Assembly: GCA_031283405.1 (NCBI GenBank)
Contig: JAITBX010000168.1
Location: 1-6,230 of the forward strand
Direction: 5' to 3'
DNA: 6,230 nt
DNA from: Burkholderiales bacterium
GTDB lineage: Bacteria; Pseudomonadota; Gammaproteobacteria; Burkholderiales; Casimicrobiaceae
Shown here: piece by piece, positions 1 to 4,549 of the stretch
How the letters are laid out: every line of letters starts with the position of its first letter
Position numbering within the stretch: position 1 is the stretch's first letter
Translations under genes and position numbers: made by a program
Notes under the pieces: model-generated
Seen by the model: the letters and a program-made list of their open reading frames with translations, nothing else
Told to the model about the DNA's origin: nothing
Databases searched by the model: none

Positions 1-345
1 CCTGAACAATTCATTTTTCGGCTACCGGCGTCATGCCGCCGATCGCAGGGCACCGCTGCGGTTAAACAAGGCGGCAAGAATCAGGACGTAAAAAAGCCTC
101 AGTTTCCTGAGGATCATCCGCAGATTGTGGCCAGCGCCGCACAGCACCGCATGAATCGCATCACCGAGCGCGCCCTTGAGCCAGTTCCTCCCAAGTTTGC
201 CGTCCGTCTTCATGTGCCCAATGGTAGGTTCAATCGCGCTTCGTCTTCGAATGATCGCGCGCAGGGTTCGGGTGATTCCTTTCCGCAGCCCCGAGCGGTA
301 GGTCTTTACGCCTTCGACAACAGCGCCCCGGTAGCGGCCTTCGTT
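1..345 (-). mobile_element. Remnant of an IS5-like insertion sequence, left part outside or lost
   Basis: The truncated transposase implies a decayed insertion sequence. Bases 1-30, just past the transposase stop, should include or approach the outer end of the element. The AACAATTCATTTTTC stretch there could be close to a terminal inverted repeat, but the partner end is not in the window, so neither a terminal repeat nor a target duplication can be demonstrated. The inner boundary is placed approximately, where transposase-like sequence (YRG, residues 7-9) begins. This is inference from the gene remnant. Confidence 0.45.
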
Positions 346-351
346 ATCCAC
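1..351 (-). pseudogene. 5'-truncated IS5-family transposase remnant (C-terminal part)
   Basis: An open frame of 106 codons encodes the C-terminal end of a DDE transposase of the IS5 type; its stop (TGA) is at 31-33. Residues 37-48 (RSAIEPTIGHMK) match the R(3)E(6)K part of the Y(2)R(3)E(6)K signature around the third catalytic acid, which would be Glu41; Ile replaces the Tyr. The following LGRNWLKGALGDAIHAVLCG is typical of this family. IS5-type transposases are normally about 300 residues or more, so the N-terminal portion with both catalytic Asp residues is absent. An in-frame TAA lies six codons upstream of the GTG at 349-351, and ptsI ends 44 bases beyond it, so the missing part is not nearby. 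It cannot be an active transposase. It is convergent with nothing and simply follows ptsI. Family assignment is from motif recognition. Confidence 0.85.
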
Positions 352-360
352 CCTACATTT

Positions 361-385
361 TGATTACTGATTACTGATTACTGAT
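361..385. repeat. Tandem heptamer repeat, TGATTAC x3 plus TGAT
   Basis: Three perfect copies of the 7-mer TGATTAC (361-381) are followed by a partial fourth copy, TGAT (382-385). On the minus strand this reads as GTAATCA repeats, located 10-34 bases after the ptsI stop and just upstream of the transposase remnant. It is therefore the junction between the pts operon and the mobile-element scar. It has no hairpin or T-run of a terminator. The origin (slippage, or part of a dispersed intergenic element) is not shown by the sequence. Confidence 0.9.
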
Positions 386-394
386 CCCTGCCAC

Positions 395-2137
395 TTACCC
401 GCGATTCAATTTCTCGATCATCGCTTTGACTTTTTCAGGGTCTTCGGCGCGCACGATTCGCGCCACAGTTTTTTGCAGTGTGCCGACATCGGCGCGCAGC
501 ACCCGTTCCTTGACCGCCAGCAAGCCGGTCGCCGGCATTGAAAACTCCCGCAAGCCCAACCCCAATAGCAGCCACGTCATCTGCGGATCGTCGGCCATCT
601 CGCCGCACAGGGAAATCGGCATTTCAAACTGACGGGCGCGTTTCAGAATGTGCGCCAACAAACGCAACATCGCCGGATGCGTCGGGTTGTACAAATAAGA
701 AACGGCTTCATCGGTGCGGTCAACAGCCATCAAATACTGCGTCAAATCATTCGTGCCGATGGAGAGAAAGTCGAGTTGCCGCAAGAACGGGCCTAACGCC
801 AGCGCCGCCGACGGCACTTCGATCATGGCGCCGACTTCGAGCGCGCGATCAAAAGCAACGCCTTCTTCGTCGAGTTTCCTTTTGGCTTCTTCAACTGCCG
901 CCAACAGCGGGTGAATTTCGTCGCCGCCGCTCAACATCGGCACCAGCAGTTTGATTTTTCCGTAAGCCGAAGCGCGCAGCGCGGCGCGCAACTGAGTCAT
1001 GAACAGCGGCTGTTCGGCGAAGCACAAGCGAATTGCGCGCAAGCCCATCGCCGGATTCGGCGCGACTCGCGCCAGGCTGTCGATGCCGCCTCGCATTTTG
1101 TCAGCGCCCAGATCGAGCGTGCGCAGCGTCACCGGCCTTCCTTCCATGCCTTCGACGACTTCGCGGTACGCTTTGAATTGCGTGTCTTCGTCGGGTAAGG
1201 TGTCTTGATCGAGGTAGAGAAATTCGCTGCGGAACAAGCCGATGCCTTGCGCGCCGGATTCGCGCACGCGGTCGAGATCGTCGGCGGTTTCGATATTCGC
1301 CAGCAGGGTCACTTCAACGCCGTCGCGGGTGCGCGGGCGGCGGCGCTTGAGTGTTTTCAGCGCTTCCTGCCGCGACTCTTGAATTTGTTGCAGCTTGCGA
1401 TATTCGGAGAGAATGGCGTGATCGGGGTTGACGATCACGGCGCCGCGAGTGCCGTCAACGATCACCATTTCGCCGTCGCGCAACAACTGCCGCGCATGGC
1501 GCGTGCCGGCAATCGCCGGAACGCCGAGGCCGCGCGCGGCAATCGCGGTGTGTGAAGTCGCGCCGCCGAGATCGGTGACGAACGCGACAAAATGGCGATG
1601 CTTGAACTGCATCATGTCCGCCGGCGACAAATCGTGCGCCACCAGAACCATGTGCGAATCGTCGCCGACTTTCGGCAACGTGCCGGGGCGCCCCATCAAA
1701 TGTTTCAGGATGCGCTCGACGATTTGCATCACATCGAACTTGCGCTCGCGCAGATACGAGTCTTCAAACTGCTCGAATTGCGCGACCCAGAGATTCATTT
1801 GCTGCACCAGCGCCCATTCGGCGTTGCAGCAGTGTTCGACGATATAAGTCTTGACGTTGCCGGCGAGAATTTCATCGCCGAGCATGGTTTCGTGTACATC
1901 GATGAAGGCTTCAATTTCTTCAAAGCGTTCGCCCGCTGCCATTTCGGCGCGCAACGCTTTCAGTTCGTGACGCACTTCCTTGACTGCGCGCTCCATTCGC
2001 CGCACTTCCGCCGCCGCTTGATCCGACGGAATTTCGTAATGCGAGACTTCAAGCGTGGCGTGAGAAACAAGAAAGGCGCGTCCGATGGCGATGCCATGAG
2101 AAACACCGATACCGTGCAGAGAAAAGCTGGCAGTCAT
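395..2137 (-). CDS. ptsI: Phosphoenolpyruvate-protein phosphotransferase (PTS enzyme I)
   Basis: Cytoplasmic enzyme I takes the phosphoryl group from phosphoenolpyruvate and passes it to HPr, starting the PTS relay. The 580-residue length is close to the usual 570-590. The N-terminal part (about 1-240) carries the swivelling His domain with GGATSHTAIAARGLGVPAIAG and the phospho-acceptor His196. The C-terminal PEP-binding barrel (about 265-570) has GLFRSEFLY (Arg303), LRTLDLGADK (Arg339), the Mg ligands Glu440 (AMIEVPSAA) and Asp464 (SIGTNDLTQY), and the catalytic Cys511 in SLCGEMADDP. All key residues are present, so it should be active. The start is the ATG at 2135-2137, giving the family-typical SLHGIGVSHGIAIGRA. 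No clear Shine-Dalgarno precedes it; the leader is AT-rich. It follows ptsH by 53 bases and is the last gene of the unit. Confidence 0.98.
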   Translation of the reverse strand: MTASFSLHGIGVSHGIAIGRAFLVSHATLEVSHYEIPSDQAAAEVRRMERAVKEVRHELKALRAEMAAGERFEEIEAFIDVHETMLGDEILAGNVKTYIVEHCCNAEWALVQQMNLWVAQFEQFEDSYLRERKFDVMQIVERILKHLMGRPGTLPKVGDDSHMVLVAHDLSPADMMQFKHRHFVAFVTDLGGATSHTAIAARGLGVPAIAGTRHARQLLRDGEMVIVDGTRGAVIVNPDHAILSEYRKLQQIQESRQEALKTLKRRRPRTRDGVEVTLLANIETADDLDRVRESGAQGIGLFRSEFLYLDQDTLPDEDTQFKAYREVVEGMEGRPVTLRTLDLGADKMRGGIDSLARVAPNPAMGLRAIRLCFAEQPLFMTQLRAALRASAYGKIKLLVPMLSGGDEIHPLLAAVEEAKRKLDEEGVAFDRALEVGAMIEVPSAALALGPFLRQLDFLSIGTNDLTQYLMAVDRTDEAVSYLYNPTHPAMLRLLAHILKRARQFEMPISLCGEMADDPQMTWLLLGLGLREFSMPATGLLAVKERVLRADVGTLQKTVARIVRAEDPEKVKAMIEKLNRG

Positions 2138-2190
2138 GTCACGTCGTCGTAGAAATAAAAATTATTCAAAATTCCAGAAAGCCAAAAACC
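2138..2190 (-). other. AT-rich ptsH-ptsI spacer lacking a clear ribosome binding site
   Basis: The 53 bases between ptsH and ptsI are markedly richer in A and T than the surrounding DNA, with runs such as AATTTTGAATAATTTTTATTT on the minus strand. No GGAG-like motif sits 5-12 bases before the ptsI ATG. The stretch could be an unstructured translation-initiation region or hold a weak internal promoter, but no good -35/-10 pair was found. Confidence 0.4.
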
Positions 2191-2460
2191 TCATTCCCCC
2201 TCGCCAAAATAGTCGTTGATCAACGCTTCCAGCGCTTCCAACGCTTCGCTTTCTTTTTCGCCGTCGGTTTCCAGCGTCACCTTGGCGCCCTGGCCGGCCG
2301 CCAGCATCATCACACCCATGATACTTTTGGCGTTGACGCGCCGATTGTTGCGTTCCATGAAAATATCGCAGGGAAAACGCGACGCCAGTTGCGTCAACTT
2401 GGCCGACGCTCGCGCGTGCAGCCCCAGCTTGTTGGGAATGATGACTTCACGACGCAGCAT
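2191..2460 (-). CDS. ptsH: Phosphocarrier protein HPr
   Basis: HPr is the small cytoplasmic phosphocarrier between enzyme I and EIIA proteins. The 89-residue length is normal. The acceptor histidine is His15 in NKLGLHARASAKL, with Arg17 of the active site following. Ser46 lies in the regulatory motif NAKSIMGVMML, the site used by HPr kinase/phosphorylase where that enzyme exists; its gene is not in this window. The ATG at 2458-2460 is preceded by GGAGG (minus strand of 2473-2477) with a rather long 12-base gap. The gene begins inside the end of the EIIA gene, overlapping 14 bases in another frame, which implies translational coupling. It ends with an acidic tail (NDYFGEGE). The identification is secure; a role in sugar uptake is not implied because no permease is encoded nearby. 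Confidence 0.98.
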   Translation of the reverse strand: MLRREVIIPNKLGLHARASAKLTQLASRFPCDIFMERNNRRVNAKSIMGVMMLAAGQGAKVTLETDGEKESEALEALEALINDYFGEGE

Positions 2461-2899
2461 GGCAGCAATCGCCCTCCTCGTCGTTGTTTTTCACGCACAT
2501 CACGCCCTGATGGCCGCCGGACAACGCTTTCTCCACTGCCACTTCCAAACCCGCCTCGCGGTACGTCAGCGCCCGCACCAGCATCGGCACGCTGGCGCCG
2601 CACACCAGCGCCACCCGTTGCGGCTCGACAATTTGTTGCGCGACGCGATAAGGCGTCGCTCCGCAAATGTCGGAGAAAATCAAAACGCCCGCGCCCTGAT
2701 TGAGCGCATCGACGCGCGCTTTCACTTTTCCGAAAAGCGTCTCGGCGTTGTCGCTCGACAACACCGGCAACGCTTCGCATTGCGACGGCCGCCCGCCCAT
2801 GACGTGCGTCAACACCTCCACAAAGGCTTCCGCCAGCGGCTCATGCATCAACAACAGGACGCCGACTTTCGCCGGCGGCTTTTTTTCGGGTGGATTCAT
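2447..2899 (-). CDS. PTS EIIA component, mannose (Man) family
   Basis: A 150-residue cytoplasmic EIIA domain of the mannose family, which accepts phosphate from phospho-HPr. The expected acceptor is His19 in VGVLLLMHEPLAEAF. Asp77 in GVLIFSDICGATPYRVAQQ matches the conserved Asp of the family (Asp67 in E. coli ManX), followed by the GATP turn. E. coli ManX is a fusion with EIIB; here the protein is EIIA only and no EIIB, EIIC or EIID genes follow, as in the betaproteobacterial single-domain proteins often labelled ptsM or manX-like. That suggests a regulatory acceptor rather than a transporter part. The ATG at 2897-2899 gives a short Pro/Lys-rich leader (NPPEKKPPAK) before the first strand; no strong Shine-Dalgarno is seen, and no better start was found. 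The tail after residue 135 is unusual, with Cys135, Cys145, Cys146 and His147. Confidence 0.92.
   Translation of the reverse strand: MNPPEKKPPAKVGVLLLMHEPLAEAFVEVLTHVMGGRPSQCEALPVLSSDNAETLFGKVKARVDALNQGAGVLIFSDICGATPYRVAQQIVEPQRVALVCGASVPMLVRALTYREAGLEVAVEKALSGGHQGVMCVKNNDEEGDCCHAAS
2473..2477 (-). promoter_or_regulatory. Ribosome binding site of ptsH, inside the EIIA gene
   Basis: GGAGG on the minus strand, extended as GAGGAGGG, lies 12 bases before the ptsH ATG and within the last codons of the EIIA gene. It supports the ptsH start and means the ptsH initiation signal constrains the EIIA C-terminal codons. The spacing is longer than ideal. Confidence 0.6.
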
Positions 2900-3030
2900 G
2901 CGGTTATGGTAACTCAGGTTGGGGATTGCCGGATAGCCGACAGATCAAAAAAAGCATTCATGGGCAATGGTTCTTAATAAATCACCGCTACGTTTGCTCG
3001 CCTTGCTCCACCTCGGCGCAAACCGCAAAT

Positions 3031-3082
3031 CTTCCCCTCTCCCACTTGTGGGAGAGGGTGGCTCGAAGGGGCGGGAGAGGGC
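3031..3082. repeat. Palindromic CCCTCTCCC/GGGAGAGGG intergenic repeat
   Basis: The inverted repeat CCCTCTCCCAC (3035-3045) and GTGGGAGAGGG (3048-3058) is perfect over 11 bases around a 2-base centre, which in RNA would give about ten pairs and a four-base loop. A second GGGAGAGGGC copy of the right arm lies at 3073-3082. This wording is that of a dispersed intergenic palindrome I recognise from many proteobacterial genomes. Neither strand has a T-run after the stem, so it is not a standard terminator, though the hairpin could still affect gshB mRNA end stability. Confidence 0.75.
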
Positions 3083-3113
3083 AAATTCAAGTGCTCGCCT
3101 CTCTCTCACCGAC

Positions 3114-3135
3114 GGGTCGCCGAGGGCGGAGACCC
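3114..3135. repeat. Imperfect hairpin GGGTCGCC...GGC-GACCC
   Basis: GGGTCGCC (3114-3121) pairs with GGC (3125-3127) and GACCC (3131-3135), leaving a GAG loop and a 3-base GGA bulge. It sits about 20 bases after the gshB stop in the direction of transcription, so it is the first structure in the gshB 3' region. It lacks a T-run and is most likely part of the same repeat-rich segment as the palindrome at 3035-3058. Confidence 0.55.
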
Positions 3136-3154
3136 TACGAGATTGTCGCTTTCC

Positions 3155-4141
3155 TCACCTACCTCCCGTCGCTATTTCCTCGAGCCGGTCGGCCAACAGC
3201 CCCGCCGCATCGAAGCCGGTCTGCGCAGTAATTTCGACGAAGCAGGTCGGGCTGGTGACATTCACCTCGGTCAAAAAACCGCCGATGAGGTCGAGACCGA
3301 CGATCAACAGCCCCGCGTCCCACAAGGACGGCGCCAGCGCTTCGGCGATTTCGGCCTCCCGTTTGGTCAACGGCATCGCCACGCCGCTGCCGCCCGCCGC
3401 CAGATTGCCGCGCGTTTCGCCCGCCTTCGGGATGCGCGCCAGCGCAAACGGCACAACGCGCCCGCCGATGATGAGCACCCGTTTATCGCCGTCGCGGATG
3501 GCCGGAATGAAGCGCTGCGCCATCACCGAACGCGCGCCGAAACCGTTCAGCGTTTCGATAATCACATTGCGATTGGGATCGTCGGCGCGCACGCGAAACA
3601 CCGATGCGCCGCCCATGCCGTCGAGCGGCTTCAAAATCACATCGCGGTGTTCGTCGATAAAAGACTGCAAAGCAGCAGGCTGCCGCGCCACCATTGTCGG
3701 CGCGATGAATTGCGGGAAGCGCAGAATCGCCGCCTTCTCGTTGAAATCGCGGATGCTCTGCGGCTTGTTGAAAACGCGCACGCCGGCGCGCTCGGCGAGT
3801 TCCAGCACATAGGTGGCGATGACGTACTCCATGTCGAACGGCGGATCCTTGCGCATCATCACCGCGTCAAACGCCGTCAACGGCATCCGCGCCGGCGCTT
3901 CTTCGGCGTACCATTTTTTGTTGTCGCCAAAGAGAGAAATTTTTCGCGCAAAGGTAAAAGACGCGACTTGCGCTTCGCTGCCACTTTCATCGCCGGAGTT
4001 GTTGCCGAGTGCGGCCAACTCGCCAACCTCGCAAGCGTAAATCGCATGTCCGCGCTTCGCCAGCGTCCGCATCGTCGCCACACTGGAATCCTTGTAAGCC
4101 TTGAGCTTGGCCAGCGGATCGAGAATGAAAAGAATGTTCAC
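3155..4141 (-). CDS. gshB: Glutathione synthetase, ATP-grasp
   Basis: GshB joins gamma-glutamylcysteine and glycine with ATP to give glutathione in the cytoplasm. I place the start at the GTG (4139-4141), giving 328 residues beginning MNILFILDPL: it has AAGGA seven bases upstream and matches the family N-terminus. A longer frame from a TTG at 4163-4165 would add eight residues (MSTKKENA) that the family lacks. Family motifs in order: KDSS (about 17-20), MRKDPPFDMEY (96-106), NKPQSIRD (125-132), ILKPLDGMGGASVFRV (169-184), MAQRFIPAIRDGDKR (207-221), LARIPKAGETRGNLAAGG (234-251), VGLDLIG (281-287), and the metal-binding TEVNVTSPTC (291-300; Glu292, Asn294). E. coli GshB is 316 residues; the extra length includes a Ser/Asn/acidic stretch at about 47-57. 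It is separated by 255 bases from the pts genes downstream. Confidence 0.97.
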   Translation of the reverse strand: MNILFILDPLAKLKAYKDSSVATMRTLAKRGHAIYACEVGELAALGNNSGDESGSEAQVASFTFARKISLFGDNKKWYAEEAPARMPLTAFDAVMMRKDPPFDMEYVIATYVLELAERAGVRVFNKPQSIRDFNEKAAILRFPQFIAPTMVARQPAALQSFIDEHRDVILKPLDGMGGASVFRVRADDPNRNVIIETLNGFGARSVMAQRFIPAIRDGDKRVLIIGGRVVPFALARIPKAGETRGNLAAGGSGVAMPLTKREAEIAEALAPSLWDAGLLIVGLDLIGGFLTEVNVTSPTCFVEITAQTGFDAAGLLADRLEEIATGGR

Positions 4142-4148
4142 AGCGTTT

Positions 4149-4153
4149 TCCTT
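4149..4153 (-). promoter_or_regulatory. Ribosome binding site that fixes the gshB start
   Basis: AAGGA on the minus strand lies seven bases before the GTG at 4139-4141. This is ideal spacing, whereas the upstream TTG at 4163-4165 has no comparable motif in front of it and would place this site inside the coding region. Confidence 0.75.
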
Positions 4154-4313
4154 TTTAGTTGACAAACCCCTGTCGCCCTTTCAAAAGGGGACTTGACTCC
4201 GCACACGTCGTGCTGCAATAACCATAGTCGTTTCCGATAGGCGCAATTTCAATCTCCCCTTGAAGCCGCCGAGCATCGCAGGGCGGCGCAGAAACAGGGC
4301 GAGGGCTGTTCAA

Positions 4314-4340
4314 GCAATTCTCTTTTCTTTTCAGAATTGC
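4314..4340. repeat. Inverted repeat GCAATTCT/AGAATTGC with pyrimidine loop
   Basis: GCAATTCT (4314-4321) and AGAATTGC (4333-4340) are perfect 8-base arms around an all-pyrimidine 11-base centre (CTTTTCTTTTC on the plus strand). No T-run follows either arm, so it is not a terminator by the usual criteria. It probably belongs to the larger repeat block. Confidence 0.6.
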
Positions 4341-4418
4341 GAGTTCCCGAGCCCCTGCACCGTTCGAGAAGCGCAGTGAATCCGCGAAGCGGACGGCGAA
4401 ATGGGGATGGTTTCTTTG

Positions 4419-4448
4419 GTGACTTTCTTGTCCACACAAGAAAGTCAC
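4419..4448. repeat. Perfect 13-bp inverted repeat (GTGACTTTCTTGT / ACAAGAAAGTCAC)
   Basis: Arms at 4419-4431 and 4436-4448 match over all 13 bases with a CCAC centre. It is the longest perfect hairpin in the window. It directly abuts a second hairpin (4447-4466, ACTCGCCC/GGGCGAGT, loop TGCC), the two sharing two bases. The flanks (ATGGGGATGGTTTCTTTG before it) match my memory of a dispersed betaproteobacterial repeat. Neither strand has a T-run after it. Confidence 0.8.
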
Positions 4449-4466
4449 TCGCCCTGCCGGGCGAGT
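4447..4466. repeat. 8-bp inverted repeat abutting the 13-bp hairpin
   Basis: ACTCGCCC (4447-4454) and GGGCGAGT (4459-4466) flank a TGCC centre. The left arm begins in the last two bases of the preceding 13-bp repeat, so the two stems compete for or stack at that point. It is likely part of the same repeat unit. Confidence 0.65.
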
Positions 4467-4515
4467 CCGGCGCGGTGGAGCAAGAAGCAAATGTGTTGTG
4501 TTTTGAAAAGTTTGC

Positions 4516-4534
4516 GGGCGACCGCAGGTCGCCC
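4516..4534. repeat. Palindrome GGGCGACC-GCA-GGTCGCCC just past glmS
   Basis: Arms GGGCGACC (4516-4523) and GGTCGCCC (4527-4534) are perfect over 8 bases with a 3-base loop, and CTAC follows on the plus strand. It lies 15 bases beyond the glmS stop in the direction of transcription, where a terminator would sit. After the stem the minus strand reads GCAAACTTTTCAAAAC, which has only a broken T-run, so it is at best a weak terminator. The GTAGGGGCGACC...GGTCGCCC wording is a common intergenic repeat and often yields spurious small ORFs with a VGATCGRP peptide, as here. Confidence 0.7.
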
Positions 4535-4549
4535 CTACACGCCGTTCCA

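Larger units (their letters stand above)
2900..3154. other. gshB-EIIA spacer: palindromic repeats plus operon leader
   Basis: These 255 bases separate the end of gshB from the start of the pts genes. The half next to gshB (about 3031-3140) is filled by palindromic, purine/pyrimidine-biased repeat DNA, listed separately. The half next to the EIIA gene (2900-3030) must contain the leader and any promoter for the pts genes. On the minus strand it has ATTGCCCATGAATG followed by a T-run (TTTTTTT at 2946-2952), but no pair of hexamers is good enough to call a promoter. Nothing coding was recognised. Confidence 0.6.
4142..4549. other. 408-base non-coding spacer between glmS and gshB, rich in inverted repeats
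   Basis: No credible gene is present. The only sizeable open frame runs against or through palindromes and has no family resemblance. The spacer holds at least seven inverted repeats: 4176-4189 (6-bp arms), 4265-4287 (GCCGCC/GGCGGC), 4314-4340 (8 bp, pyrimidine loop), 4381-4393 (TCCGC/GCGGA), 4419-4448 (13 bp), 4447-4466 (8 bp) and 4516-4534 (8 bp). The wording around 4381-4470 and 4511-4540 resembles dispersed intergenic repeats I recognise from proteobacterial and metagenome-derived genomes. Any gshB promoter must lie here, but none is convincing; a TTGAAA on the minus strand near 4249 has no good -10 partner. Confidence 0.75.

Noticed and set aside
2216..2977. 253-codon open frame on the plus strand opposite ptsH and the EIIA gene
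   Set aside because: It covers two real genes antisense and has the Arg/His/Gln-rich composition of a shadow frame.
3035..3058. Rho-independent terminator for gshB
   Set aside because: The stem is strong, but no T-run follows on the minus strand (GGAAGATTTGCGG). It fits a dispersed palindrome better.
3143..4162. 339-codon open frame on the plus strand opposite gshB
   Set aside because: It is the antisense shadow of a well-supported gshB in GC-rich DNA, rich in Arg/His/Gln with no recognisable domain.
4163..4165. TTG as the gshB start
   Set aside because: The GTG at 4139-4141 has AAGGA at seven bases and gives the family-typical N-terminus; the TTG has neither.
4159..4187. Plus-strand promoter starting with a perfect TTGACA at 4159-4164
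   Set aside because: No acceptable -10 hexamer lies 16-18 bases downstream, and no plus-strand gene follows.
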